Positions 51,616 to 62,861 of a DNA stretch of 64,000 nt are shown one piece after another; positions within the stretch are counted from its first letter, which is position 1; every line of letters starts with the position of its first letter. Source of the DNA: Branchipolynoe longqiensis. Taxonomy: Eukaryota > Annelida > Polychaeta > Phyllodocida > Polynoidae. The stretch covers positions 32,815,884-32,879,883 of the forward strand of contig CM059197.1 of NCBI GenBank assembly GCA_030323885.1, read 5' to 3'. The position numbers and the translations under genes are program-made. Under the pieces are notes generated by a model. It was not told the origin of the DNA. It did no database searches and was given only the letters and a program-made list of their open reading frames with translations.

Positions 51616-52064
51616 TTATTGGTTGTATTGTGGGCAGAGGCACTCGTCCATATGACTTCAGGTGAACGGTAGTGGCGCAGAGTTGTGCTCCCACATGTGT
51701 GACCAATACTAAGAAGAATAAGTTATCGGCTCCATCAATAAATATCCACACCTGTATTCACGTGTTCACTTACTCAGCATTTATCCTAGATAAAATATTC
51801 ACCCGGTACTTGTAGTACACGGGTGAAGACCAGCCTTATATAAAAACGGTTGAAAAATCGGGCTAATGAAATGAGTCGTTATGAGAGCCTAATTTCACAA
51901 TCTAAGAAGCAACATTTATTCTTTGTATATGTCTTCATGTTTAATCGCTACTTTTGAGTTGGAAAATATAATAAAACATATACTTTAATGCAATTTAAAA
52001 GTGAAATCGATGGCATTCTCTGGCCGCTATCTTGTCTTTTTGCATTCTCTCCCATTTCACCAAC
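51616..52064. other. Unique AT-rich stretch
   Basis: Nothing recognised. Confidence 0.4.
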
Positions 52065-52215
52065 TGGGGCTGACTTTAAGTGGTCCATTTTGGGAGGTGG
52101 TCGGTTTATGAAGTTAGAATATGTTTACAATGGTATTGTTGGGAACCAAATAAAGCGATCGATATAGAGGAGTGGTCGATCTGTGAAGGTGGTCGGTTAG
52201 GGAGGTTCTACTGTA
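52065..52215. mobile_element. MITE-P, left end missing
   Basis: From GGGGCTGACTTTAAGTGG to GGGAGGTTCTACTG and TA. The first ~35 bases are lost. Confidence 0.82.
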
Positions 52216-52288
52216 TGTATATATCCCTACATCCAGACATACAGAGATACGATGCATGCGTACAGACAGCTCCACAATGCATATATAG

Positions 52289-52590
52289 CCAGACGGGACA
52301 GCCGAATGAGTTGCGCGTCCGACTCCCGTTTTGGTAGATAATGGGATTCGAACCCACGGGTTCGCACCCTAATTTGAGTCAAACCAATGACTTAATAATG
52401 GAAACTTGCCACTTCCCAGCCAGGCACTCGGCATTATTAGGATAGGGAAAGGAGTAGTTGGCTTAGTGTCAGAATAATGTGACTGAGCGGGATATCATGT
52501 TGTGGTGCCAGCAGACTGGACTCCCAGTGGGGAAGCACTATAATGTTGCCATGAGTGCGCACTGTCACAAATCGGTACTCGTCCTGCTGC
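52289..52590 (+). mobile_element. SINE-A, doubled-B-box subfamily, 3' end replaced
   Basis: Head GACGGGACAGCCGAATGAG; GGGATTCGAACCCACGGG and TTCGCACCC give the doubled B-box region. The body stops after CGGTACTCGTCCTGCTG, where MITE-H-like sequence begins. Confidence 0.85.
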
Positions 52591-52780
52591 TGCTCCATCA
52601 ACCTCATTGCCACCAGTGCGGTCGGCGACCGGTCGGTGACCAGTCGGTAACCGGTCGGCGACTGATGTTTTTGTGTCAATGTCGCAAGGCGGTCGCAAGG
52701 CGGTCGCAAGGAGGGCGCCCACTTTTGACCGGTAGGTGGTCCCAAGCGAACGCTGGCCGTAGTGTGCCTGGGGCTTTAAC
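52591..52780. mobile_element. MITE-H-like, GGTCGG/GCGACC family
   Basis: GGTCGGCGACCGGTCGGTGACC, AGTCGGTAACCGGTCGGCGA and AAGGCGGTCGCAAGGCGG fill it. The right end TAGTGTGCCTGGGGC followed by TTTAA matches the GTGTGAC...GGGG ends of the group. The left end is not clear. Confidence 0.6.
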
Positions 52781-53190
52781 TCTGCCGACTGGGGCTGAGA
52801 GGTCTGAGTGAGAGGTCCAGTTCGAGGCTGTCACGGCTGACCGGAAATAGATTTAGGTGATTTCTTATCGGACCAGAACTGTAAGTGTCGACTTGAGGCA
52901 GTGACTGGTGCTTCCCCTAGCAGCCGCCCTGAAGTCAGGGACTCGTACATCACCTGGTTGTCTGACGTAGGAGGACCAGGCCCTACTACTGACTTGCACG
53001 TCGGTCACCAGCTCCTCAGATACACACACATTACACACACCACACCCTCCCCCCCACCCCAATAAGCAGCACACCCACTATACACACCTCACCACCACCC
53101 ACATCACGAACACATTATGTCAAATGTGTGCAAACTAAAATGTGCAAAACGCACTAAGCCTTTTAGAATGCACTGTATTAGATACTACCT
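52781..53190. other. Unique stretch with C-run
   Basis: CCCTCCCCCCCACCCC at 53045-53062; no gene. Confidence 0.4.
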
Positions 53191-53194
53191 CATT

Positions 53195-53315
53195 TTGGTG
53201 TGCTCGTATTTAACACTGTTTGTGGGAAAGTGCATTTAAAAGACCCATTGCTGCTTATTGGAAAGAGTAGCCTATGTGGAGGCCGGACAGCACCAATGTA
53301 TGATATTATTCAAGC
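53195..53315 (+). mobile_element. SINE-M fragment
   Basis: CTGTTTGTGGGAAAGTGCAT, AAAAGACCCATTGCTGCTTA and GGAAAGAGTAGCCTATGTGG match 34296-34365. Confidence 0.75.
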
Positions 53316-53327
53316 GATGATCTGCTT

Positions 53328-53378
53328 ACTATATCTGGTTACTATATCTGCTTACTATATCTGCTTACTATATCAGTT
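53328..53378. repeat. 15-bp tandem repeat, 3 units
   Basis: CTGCTTACTATATCT repeated with one variant (GGTTACTATATCT). Confidence 0.9.
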
Positions 53379-54627
53379 CCAAGAAATAGTAACCTAACAG
53401 AAATTAAGTGTGGTAAAGTCTAGTACGGAGGGGTGGCTGGCTCCTCCTGCTGTGTGGTATCCAGGTCATCTGCCTGCCACACCCCCTGCACAGCTCTTTT
53501 ATTCAGATGGAACGCATTCAAAATACAGCTACACAGTTCCTGGGAGTCTCCTCAGTCAGAGACAGTAACATGGCATTTCATTGGCTGAACTGCTCCGGTC
53601 ACAGGGTGGGAGTGGGTGGACCCCCACCACTCCCACCAGCCACCCCCCTCCCTGTTGGGTAAGAGGTGGGGGGGGGGGGGCAACCCACCTACTCAAGTCA
53701 GATATATATTTTTCCATCAAGTTCACCAATCACACTTACATCGAAGTAGCAACCCTATTTATCTTTACATAACACCAGTGGTCACCAATCCCTTAGATTG
53801 GGACAACTCCAAAATAGTAGGAGTTTCTACATGCCTTACTTTGAGAATTACATATTGCATCTTCTTTACTTCAGCAAACTGCCACCAGGTGGGTCAGGGA
53901 GGGCTCAGCACACACACACACACACACTCCACCTTGCACCTCCCACCTCCAGCCTTACACCTGGATTTGGCAGGTCCTGCAAACACTCACACACCCATAC
54001 CCACAGCCCCCATGCATTGTCACATGTGTGCTAACACTCCCTCAGATACTGGCATATCTAAATCATACCATAACAGGCCCACAGAACTCAGTTTCTTAAC
54101 TTAATTATTGTACCCATTCTGTGGAGAAGAGGAAGGGGTGAAGAAACCACAGTCTGTAGCAACTGTATATGCTGTCCTTAGTTTCGGCATTTACCTCCCT
54201 TTATACAATATATAATACCAACAGACTTCAATTCAGTAATAGAGATAAATATACCAATACAGTAATAATTTTCCAGAGTTCTTATCTCCAGTGGTTATAT
54301 TTGATGTAGAACATTGATATTAATTATCACTTCACTTAATATACATAATCTACCATGGTTTCACAACTTGGTTTGAATATTATGCATATATAGTTACCAA
54401 TACAATAAAATGAATTAGGTATTATTTGAGTGGTTTTATAGGGCTACTTATATAAGTGGAATATTATTATAATGACTTTATAATAATAACTGGATGATTT
54501 AAATATGATTCAAATAGTTTTCTTAATGCATCACATATGAGTTTCATGAAAAGAAGATATTTTAGAATTTACTTAAACTATTATTTATTTATGAACCAGA
54601 CCTAAAAAGTCAGAATATTTTACAAGA
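53379..54627. other. Unique stretch, largely AT-rich
   Basis: (CA)n at 53914-53930 and a G-run at 53668-53680. The longest frame (162 codons from 53616) crosses these tracts and has no domain. Nothing else recognised in 1.2 kb. Confidence 0.45.
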
Positions 54628-54800
54628 AGGCATGTTAGCCATACATTGGTCATACGTTGGCCATACACTATGTATACGGTATGTATACGTCCAACTTTGC
54701 CCCCCACGCCGAAAAGTTGTATGCTTCTCGATGTAAAAAAAGTGATTTTACACATTGGCCGCGCGCTTGCGAGATGCGTCTTAACGTGACAGGGCCTTAA
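54628..54800. mobile_element. MITE-H-like, GTATAC/CATACG family, right half
   Basis: Right end TTAACGTGACAGGGCC with TAA after it. Inside, ACGCCGAAAAGTTGTATGC matches the ACGT family at 36419 (ACGCCGAAAAGTTCAATG), and GGCCATACACTATGTATACG words fill the left. No left TIR found. Confidence 0.6.
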
Positions 54801-55069
54801 CAGGAAGCAAAGTGTTCCAACTGTCCATCGGATGTACTAGAATTTATCACTGTGCGCCCCATTTCTGCCTGACAGGAGGCAAAGCGTTGCGGCTGTCCAT
54901 AACTGGGTGGGCTGTGGAGTCCTGCTTTATGACCAGCTGTCGTCGCCGGCGTCGCTATCACTATAAGCTCTGATTTATTCTGCGGTCCTGACCATTCACT
55001 GCACATAATATCAACCACGCGTCCAAATGTGTCTGCACCGCCTGAGCGCCAGGCGTCGCTTCATCAATA

Positions 55070-55600
55070 ACGCCCCATCCCCCCACCCCACGCCCCTCCC
55101 TCCATAGCTCTTTCCCCATTCCCCGGCCCCCTCCCCGGCCTATCCCGGCTCCTGTGCCTCACCCCGGCCCACCCGCGAACGCCAACGCTTTTCCCGGCCC
55201 ACAACTCCATCGTTCCCGGCCCCCGGCCCCATCTTCCCCGCCCCTCCACCCTTTCCTCTTCTCCGGTCCCGCCTTCCCCTTCCCCGCCACCGCCTTCCCC
55301 GGCCCGTGGTCCTGCCTTCCTCGGCCCAGCCCTCCCCGGTCCTTGGCCCCGCCTTACCCGGCCCCCAGCCCCGCCTTCCCCGGCCCCCAGCCCCGCCTTC
55401 CCCGGCCCCAAGCCCCAACTTCCCCGGCCCACGGCCCCAATTTCCCCGGCCCCCCCCCCCCCCCCACCCCGCCGCCCCCAGACCTCTCCCCGCCCCATCC
55501 ATCCCCTTCTGCTGTCCCCGCCACCACCTTACCCAGTCCTCTTCTACCCCATCCCCGCGCCTCCCCCACCCATCACCCTCCGCCGGTACCAGGCGATGGG
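55070..55600. repeat. CCTTCCCCGGCCC minisatellite
   Basis: About 20 units of CTTCCCCGGCCC(C)AGCCCCG, 20-24 bases each, preceded and followed by C-rich DNA. Gly-rich minus frames and Pro-rich plus frames are compositional. Confidence 0.9.
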
Positions 55601-55791
55601 GCGGACTACAAATCTCAATAGTGAAAATCACTCAGAAGACATCAGATGGCACCGACGTCATTTCACCGTGATCAGCTAAAGTCATTTGTTGCCAGTTGGG
55701 TGCCATTTTGCCTCGGCATATTGATGGGCCCGGCTATATGAGGCAATAAGGCGTTTAGGTGCTGTGGGTCTTTGTTGGCGGGTTTGTTTAT

Positions 55792-56123
55792 TTAAGGTTG
55801 CATAGTCCGATGAAATATGAAATTTTCAAAACCAAAACAATTATCTAGATTTGATTTTTACATATCAAACTTAGATACTGATGCACTTATTGAACATTTG
55901 ATTCTGCGTAGAATGGAATACTGAGTAGAGGTTTATGGTGTCAGAGTTTTAGCAATTTCGCCAAAACTAATTTTCCTTGTTTGCACTTCAAATATCTCAA
56001 AAGTTTACCATCTAAAATAAAAGTAACTTTAATCTAATGGAAAGTAGATACTAGTGATCGATCTAATATATTTTTGTCAGAAAAATTAGAGAAACTCAAA
56101 ACCATCGAACTATGCAACTTTAA
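55792..56123. mobile_element. MITE-T, complete
   Basis: TTAAGGTTGCATAGTCCGATG to CATCGAACTATGCAACTTTAA, TTAA at both ends; good match to the copy at 47951. Confidence 0.92.
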
Positions 56124-56257
56124 AAGAAAGAAAGCGAAAGATGTGACTTTTCTCTGCTGCGGTTAATGCAGTTTGCACCGCCTACTCTTCGTCCTGATGT
56201 CAATAAACAACGCAGTAAATTGACAATCACACTTCCCGTATATTATATATCAAGGAT

Positions 56258-56600
56258 TGGCCGGGCGAAGAGGCCTAATCAGTAGAGCGTTGGCCTCGCA
56301 TGCGGAAAGTCAGGAGTTTGGTTTCCAGTCGAGTCAAACCAATGACTATAAAATTGATACTTGTCGCTTCCTAGCCTGGCGCTCGGCATTAATAGGATAG
56401 GGCAAGGACTGGTTAGCTCTCAGTGTCAGGATAATACGACTGAGAGGGATATTGGGTCATGGTGCCATCAGCCTGATTTCATAACGAGGCAGCACTATAA
56501 AGTCGCCATGAGTGCACACTGTCACAAGTCGGTACCCATCCTGATATGACCTTAGGATATGCCAGGACGTTAAGTTCCAACAACCAACCAACCAACTATC
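56258..56600 (+). mobile_element. SINE-A, full length, type 2 head
   Basis: GGCCTAATCAGTAGAGCGTT, GGAGTTTGGTTTCC, body, tail AGTTCCAACAACCAACC. Confidence 0.9.
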
Positions 56601-57139
56601 CTAGTATCAGAGCTTGTGGGTTTTTGTTTTTGTTTTGGTATCCTAAACAATGTGGATAGCCCACTGTGATTGTGAATAGCATCCACTCCAAGCGTGATAT
56701 ACCACGAGGATAACGCACTTCTCTCTGGCCTGCTTATGGTGGTTTATATATCATCGTGGACCGGATGAGATGGCTGATACTTGTGATAGCGTTGTGCGGC
56801 CGATTCCCCTGTACCATGTGTGTGTGTGTGGGGGGGGGGGGGGTGAAGGAGGGGGAGCAATCCCTATTAAAATCAAAAGATTTACAAAGTTGATATTTGT
56901 CTGTACAATAATGTGCTCTATAATTTATTATGGGAATATAAACAAGGACACTGCCACTTATCAGTTCTCTTCTATATATTAGTTGTTACCTAATAATACT
57001 ATCCTAGTGTCATAGGAGTTAGTTCCTGCTTCGGCCACTATGGTGCCACCTGTGAGTGACTTCTAGCCACCCTGATACCAGCTGCGTCGTGTCACTCCCT
57101 CCTCCAGACCTGCTCGGATGGTCATATTTTAATATTATT
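56601..57139. other. Unique stretch with (GT)n/G-run
   Basis: GTGTGTGTGTGGGGGGG at 56818-56842. A weak SINE-like AAAGATTTACAAAGTTGATA follows; no gene. Confidence 0.4.
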
Positions 57140-57215
57140 TTAATATTCCTTGATTAAGCAGCGGAAATTGTAAGCAAGGACAAGTGGCCTTCCTCATTCC
57201 ACCATCGCAAGCGAG
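57140..57215 (-). mobile_element. SINE-B 3' fragment
   Basis: TTAAGCAGCGGAAATTG, GGCCTTCCTCATTCCACC; cut by the next element. Confidence 0.65.
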
Positions 57216-57485
57216 TAATGCTAGGTACACACCTAGCGTATACGATCGTTTTTCCGCACCCACCTACCGTATACGATCTAAAACTGTCCAAAAGTCGTGA
57301 GGTGTGCACTCCCTTAGCACACCTACCGATTGTGATTCCCGATTTTTAGGGCTAAAACGGTAGGTGTGCGCTAGCATTACGATTGCGATTCCCGATTCGA
57401 AAAATGAATCGGCCCAATTTCAGTTTTAAGCAGATCGGGAGTTTTAGTGCGCGAATCCTATACGGTATGTGTGTACCTAGCATAA
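57216..57485. mobile_element. MITE-H-like, CTAGGTACACAC family, complete
   Basis: Perfect 14-base inverted ends TGCTAGGTACACAC and GTGTGTACCTAGCA (57219-57482), flanked by TAA on both sides. The interior repeats TACCGTATACGATC, GCACACCTACCG and GATTCCCGATT. No coding frame. Confidence 0.85.
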
Positions 57486-57552
57486 AATCCAAGGATTTAC
57501 AACAGTGGTATTTGTCGCTACAATATTTATTGTTTAATGTTATTTTAATGCA

Positions 57553-58267
57553 CACTCTTGCATAGTCCGATGCTTTGGAGTTTCTGGACTTTTCTGAGAT
57601 ATATATTAGATTGAGGACTATAACTTAGTATAAGTATAACCTACCTCATTTTAATTTGAAGTAACTTTTATTTTCAATGGCTAACTGTGGAGATCTTTGA
57701 AGTACAACCATGCAAACCAGACGGGGTGGCCGAGTGGGTTGGAGCGTCCGTCTCCCATGCTGGTAGATCGTGGGGTCGTGGGTTCGAGTCCCGGTCGAGT
57801 CAAACCAATGACTTTAAAATTGATACTTGTCGCTTCCTAGCCAGGCGCTCGGCATTATTAGGATAGGGCAAGGACTGGTGTGCTCAGTGTCAGGATAATG
57901 TGACTGAGTGGGATATCAGGTCATGGTGCCGGCGGCCTGGTTTCCCAGTGGGACAGCACTATAAAGTCGCCATGAGTGCGCACTGTCACAAGTCAGTACC
58001 TGTCCTGATATGACCTTAGATGTTGCTAGGACGTAAAACAACAACAAACAAACAAATAAACAAACAACCATGCAAAATTACTTTTGGCAAGAACACCAAA
58101 ACTCTTGACACCATAGGCTTCTGCAGTAGCAGGTTCTCTTAAATTGCACCAGTAATTCCTTGACAAATGTGGTGACACCAGTATCTAAGTTAGATATGTA
58201 GAATCAAATCTACACAATTCCTTTGGTTTTGAAAATTTAATATTATTTTTCATCGGACTATGTAGCT
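57553..58267. mobile_element. MITE-T interrupted by young SINE-A
   Basis: Left piece CTTGCATAGTCCGATGC to 57716, right piece 58064-58267 ending CATCGGACTATGTAGCTAGC. Reading across the SINE restores the family sequence AACATGCAAAATTA. Confidence 0.88.
57704..58076 (+). mobile_element. SINE-A young copy, 13-bp target duplication
   Basis: Body 57717-58063 between two copies of ACAACCATGCAAA (57704-57716, 58064-58076). GGGTGGCCGAGTGGGTTGGAG head, GTGGGTTCGAGTCCC perfect B box, tail AACAACAACAAACAAAC. Nearly identical to 34489-34842, so probably the most recently active type. Confidence 0.95.
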
Positions 58268-58354
58268 AGCTATAAATTAAAGGGTGTATGCGCACGTTAA
58301 TAAATATGTGTTTAATTTCCTAGATAGAACTACGTTGCTAAGGGTTGTGCAGTG

Positions 58355-58440
58355 GTTGCAGTGTGCGTGTGGGGGTGGGGTGGCGGAGGGAGTATGCATT
58401 GATGAGGTGGGGGGAGGGGTGAGAGGGGAGGGGGGATGCT
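58355..58440. repeat. G-rich tract
   Basis: GTGGGGGTGGGGTGGCGG and GGTGGGGGGAGGGGTGAG. Confidence 0.8.
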
Positions 58441-58547
58441 AGGGCGCTAATAGGCCATGTCTAATACTGTATTATTCATGCTATCAGTTACACCCAACAC
58501 GCGTGTTCACGCACATGAAAGACCAGAGCCTCTTTCCCCCTTCCCCG

Positions 58548-58585
58548 ACCAAAACCGGAAGTGAAGGCTCCGCCATCTTGGTCTG
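58548..58585. promoter_or_regulatory. ETS + YY1-like promoter patch
   Basis: AACCGGAAGTGAAGG (ETS/GABP) and CTCCGCCATCTTGGTC (YY1) lie 12 bases apart, a common pair in TATA-less animal promoters. On the minus strand the YY1 word contains an ATG (58576) opening MAEPSLPVLVGEGGKRLW to a stop after 30 codons. The 58.5-58.7 kb flank is unique and CpG-bearing. Direction and transcript unknown. Confidence 0.35.
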
Positions 58586-59112
58586 CTTTGTGCTGCGTCT
58601 TAAGGGGCTTCTACCAATCAGAATAATGGTCTTAGAGCGGGTTTGGTTTGTGTGTGGGCCGGCTGGGAGAGTGTGGATGTGAGAGTGTGTGTGTTTGGGG
58701 AAGTGGAGTGTAGTAGGCCTACGTGTGTTAACCATTCGCCTGTATTTGCTAAATGTCGTCTGCTCCCTCAGGAAATTAGTAAATGTGTTATTTGAAGAAA
58801 AAGAAGAAACTTTCTAAAGCTTCGCACACACGCAGACAAATACTGAAATAGTAGTCTTCCGCCATTACGCATCCGACCATGCTGTCACCTTGGAGTTGGG
58901 TGCAAAGCATTGATTGACAAGTGAAGACCTGAGAGCCGGGGAAGGGCAATACCCAGACGGATGTACTGAGGTTTGGAAGGGATACCAAGGCGACGCCCGC
59001 ACTCTGGGAGCAAGGATGGGCAGGGGACAGACAGGAAGGCAGCCTGTGGAGTTCATCAAATTAGGATGTTTTAAATCAATACAGAACTCACGTGTGACCA
59101 CGCCGGTAGCGT

Positions 59113-59290
59113 CGTCGTTTCTAGGTCACCCCGCCGGAAACTGCGTCACGCGCATGCGCAGTATTACTTAGTATAGCCCCCCCCCCCCCGAACCGGGCGA
59201 TGCGCAACTAAAAGACGCGACGTTTCTAGGTCACTCGTGTCACGCGCATGCGCTGTAGTATTAGTTACCCGGGATACGCAACTAAGATGC
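59113..59290. promoter_or_regulatory. Duplicated ~100-bp unit with GCGCATGCGC sites
   Basis: GTTTCTAGGTCAC, GTCACGCGCATGCGC, AGTATTA and ATGCGCAACTAA(A)AG recur in order at about 59118 and 59222. Each unit has one perfect GCGCATGCGC palindrome (NRF1-like). A C-run separates them. Tandem duplication is certain; promoter role is inference. Confidence 0.45.
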
Positions 59291-59430
59291 GAAGCTGAAT
59301 CTAACCCACATATTCCCTGTTTTAATTTGAAATAATGTGACCGGTATGAAAACTCAAGAAGGGAGAAAGAAATGAACCGGCGATGAACAAGCACTGTGGG
59401 AAGGATTATTTTAATCGCTTCAATCAACGA

Positions 59431-59756
59431 TAGTTTTGTTTGTTGTTTATGTCCTAGCAACATCTAAGGTCATATCAGGAAGGGTACCGACTTGTGACAG
59501 TGCACACTCATGGTGACTTTATAGTGCTGCCCCACTAGGAGACCAGGCCACCAGCACCATGACCTGATATCCCACTCAGTCACATTATCCTGACTCAGCA
59601 GACCAGTGCTTGCCCTATCCTAATAATGCCGAGCGCCTGGCTAGTATACATTTTAAAGTCATTGGTTTGACTCGACTGGGGTTCGAACCAACAATCCCAT
59701 GATCTACCAACACCGGAGACGGACGCTCTAACTCATTAGGCCATCCCGTCTGGTCT
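59431..59756 (-). mobile_element. SINE-A, full length, type 1 head
   Basis: Minus strand: GACGGGATGGCCTAATGAG head, TGGTTCGAACCCCAG B box, body, tail ATAAACAACAAAC. A short deletion removes part of the CTTGTCGCTTCC block. Confidence 0.9.
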
Positions 59757-59904
59757 CAATTAGCGATCTGGTGCATGTTGAATGTATTTCTTTGATCAAA
59801 ACAACGCGGCTGAGACCGAAAATTATAACAAAAGAAATCAAACAGAATATCTGTGGATAATAGGCATCACTAGATTGGTCATAGTCGTTGTTTTATCACC
59901 GTGT

Positions 59905-60794
59905 TTAAAGCGCGATTGTCCGCTAAAAGCATTAGCTTTTCAAAACACACGATTTGTATGTACATATCTAACTTATGGCCCTGTCACACTACGATGTAAC
60001 AACGTCAACCTAGGGAGAACGTGAAAAACGTCGAACTTCTCGGCGTAGTATGCACATTTGGGCACAAGTTGAACGTGACGTTCCCATTACGCCGCGTGGA
60101 CATTTCCACCGGGTTTAATGTGGGTCAACGTAGTGGAACGTAGTTGAACGTAGTGAGCAGCATTTGACTAACGTCCGTTTAATGTCATTGACGTTCGCTG
60201 AACGTGTACAGAACGTACGGCGAACGTAAACCCTTACGTTCGAGTTACGTCGAAAGTTTTGAACAGGTTCAAAACTTTGAAGCGCGCCGATGTAATATGA
60301 CGTAACGTGACGTAGCTCGATGTCAGTCTAACGTCATTCTGACGTCATCATAACGTTACCCAACGTACATCAATGTAATGATGAAAAATGACCACATTAG
60401 GCTTACGTTCGCTCGTTACGTCATAGTGTGACAGGGGTATTAGATACTGATGCACTCATGATGCATGTGTTGCTGCACAGAAGGGAATACTAAATCAATT
60501 CAATAGAACCTGTTAATGCTGAAGCCTCTGGTGCCAGAACTTTGATGTGCATGCCAAATTTAATTTTCTTTGTTTGTTGTTGTTTTATGCCCTAGCAATA
60601 TCTAAGGTCATATCAGGACGGGGGAAAAGTTAAGTTGGCATGTTTCCACTTCATACATCTCCAATGCTACCCATTCACAATAAAACTTACTTCAAACTAA
60701 TGTAAGGTTGAATATAACAATCACTATAATTAATATAATTACTTTAAAATGAAAGGAAAAAAACACCAAAAAAACATTGAATTATAAAAAGCTA
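59905..60794. mobile_element. MITE-T (variant) split by MITE-H
   Basis: Left piece TTAAAGCGCGATTGTCCGC to CATATCTAACTTA; right piece TTAGATACTGATGCAC onward to about 60794. A SINE-A scrap (TTGTTTGTTGTTGTTTTATG, 60571-60625) lies in the right piece. The variant left end is shared with 62862. Confidence 0.82.
59973..60442. mobile_element. MITE-H, ACGT family, short copy with TTA duplication
   Basis: Element 59976-60439 (464 bases), TGGCCCTGTCACACTACGAT and inverse TATAGT-free end CATAGTGTGACAGGGGTA. TTA stands on both sides and only once in the uninterrupted MITE-T (AACTTAGATACTG), so the 3-bp duplication is proven by comparison. Same family as 35830-36488 in the other orientation, lacking about 200 internal bases. 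Confidence 0.92.
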
Positions 60795-61113
60795 ATATTA
60801 ATAGCATATTCCATCTTTAATTTAAAGCCGGTTCCGTATTTTTAAGTTCCTAAGAAATAATTCTGAATTCACACCATTCATGGCCTTATATTTAATGGCT
60901 CCCCACTCGACCCAACAAGACTGTCACACTTCATTTGTTAATGGAGTTTTCACCACCCACCCTTTTTTCCTATTTCTTTCTACAAAGCGGTTCATCTAAA
61001 TTGCTTCTCATGAACCGAGATTGATGTGTAAAAAGCCCCAACAAAAAACCGCCCCCAAAAAAACCCATCAACTATACACCTATTTCATGTGACGTCAGCA
61101 TAGGTATTTAGGT
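60795..61113. other. Unique stretch
   Basis: AT-rich, a few A-runs; no feature. Confidence 0.4.
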
Positions 61114-61114
61114 C

Positions 61115-61407
61115 AGTGCCCGCGCAGCTTGGCTGCAGGATAACATACGGTCACACTGCAAACTCAATGGCAGTGAACAATCTTCATACAGAAAAAGTGA
61201 AATATCTCTAAAAACCCGCACAACTTAGAAACAAACCACTTGGCACACAAACATCTCAAATGTTTAACAAACAGATTGTATTAAATTGATATGCTTAGTG
61301 TTCTGCATTTCTATTAATTTTGAATAAAACTGACGTTTTGCACTGCGCATATCGCCAAACTCAATGACAGTGTGCCTTGGTTCTGCAGCCAAGCTGCGAG
61401 CGCATAC
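61115..61407. mobile_element. ~290-bp inverted-repeat element (unclassified)
   Basis: Left GCGCAGCTTGGCTGCAGGAT and GGTCACACTG; right CAGTGTGCCTTGG and TTCTGCAGCCAAGCTGCGAG; CAAACTCAATGGCAGTG and CAAACTCAATGACAGTG lie as direct repeats next to the arms. Target duplication not seen. Confidence 0.55.
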
Positions 61408-61411
61408 ACAA

Positions 61412-62100
61412 TGTTTATAAACATTGAAAGCGGTCTATACAGTATACCACACAAACTGGAACCTGACTGGAATTACAATATCTTAGACGCGGGATGTAGA
61501 CAGGTTATGGTGATATTGGGGAACCAGGGAGGCCGAGTCGAACGCAGCTCTGGACGTGAGCGAACAGCGCGGGATTAAAACTAATGGTTGGATAACCGCG
61601 TCCAGAATCTGTCGCTAGCATCCTGCTTTCTATATAGACGTGTTATTTAGGAATCGGCCATTTAGGGAGTTCAGGGTTTGCATGTCAGTACTGGTTCCAG
61701 CATCCCTCCTCCGTCCTCGCCCCTCAACCCTTGATGGGAATTTAATTTAACACGTTGGGTGCCGAGCACCGTTTCTTATATTTATTTTCTTTTGCAAATA
61801 ATATTATAGAACAAAATAAATCAAACTGACATATTACTACCACCCTGCTAAAACCTGCTAGATGCATTACAATGGTGTTTTTTTTGGGTGCATATTTGGT
61901 GTGTATATTTGTTATTTTTGTTATTGAAATAATGTGCGTGTGAGACGCAGACGACAATTGATGGTTTTGGCGGGAAACAAGTGGAAATGTCGCCTGCCGT
62001 GACGACCTGATCATTTAATGAGGCACGATGGCCGCTGGTCATCAGCAGCCGACCTTGACCCCCATGCGGCCTTTCCTGGGTCAATGGATGACCAGCGCAT
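61412..62100. other. Unique stretch
   Basis: Mixed composition; CpG-bearing part at 61970-62110. No gene recognised. Confidence 0.4.
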
Positions 62101-62114
62101 CACGTCTAAAGGTG

Positions 62115-62435
62115 AGGGGGTGGGGGAGGGGGGTGTACTGTTCTGTGCGTATTGGGAGTAGGGTGAGTGGCTATGAGTAGTGAGGCGGGGTGAGGGGGGA
62201 GGGGGAGTTGGGTTGGTGGAGGTGTGGTGTTTGGTGGTGGTGGGTGTGTGGGCGTATTGGTGTGTGGTGTGTGTGGTGTATGGGTGGGTGTGCGGAAGAT
62301 GTGTGCGTGTGGGAATGTGTGTGTGGTGTATGTGAGTGTGGTGGGTGTGTGGGTGGTGTATCTGGGTGTGTGTGGGTGTGTGGGTGTGCGGTGGGTGTAA
62401 GGGTGTAGGTGTAGGTGTGTGTGTGTGTGGGGAGG
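62115..62435. repeat. GTGTG/GGTG-rich tract
   Basis: GGTGTGTGGGTGGTGTAT-type repeats for 300 bases. A second (GT)n run is at 62592-62630. Confidence 0.88.
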
Positions 62436-62861
62436 CGGTCAGTTGTCAGGAGACAATCAGATCAAGATCAGGCCACCGTGAGATGTAATAGACAACACGC
62501 CATCTGGCGGGCTGTGAGGGCACTAGCAGTAGGGGGCTGATGGCCTTGTTGGGGGTGGGTGATGGGTGGTAAATGGGCGTGAGGAGGAAGGATGTGTGTG
62601 TGTGGCGGTGTGTGTGTGTGTGTGTGTGAGGGACTGTGTCATGGAGGTGGGACACCGCCTTCTACCACCCACAACCCACCACCCACCTTTGTATAACAAT
62701 CCACAACCGGAAATTCCATCACCATTTCAACACACAGGTCATTGGCAAAAGGGGTCTTACGAATGCAAAGTTATGCAAAGTTATGCAAATGAACTCCCGA
62801 ATGGCTGTTCGGAGCTACTCGCTTCGGGGCTGATAGTCTTGTTATGAGCTAATCCACTAAT

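Noticed and set aside
53616..54104. 162-codon plus frame in the 53-54 kb stretch
   Set aside because: Crosses a G-run and a (CA)n tract, has no recognisable domain, and other frames there are equally open.
55064..55671. Gly-rich and Pro-rich frames up to 163 codons
   Set aside because: C-rich minisatellite; same argument.
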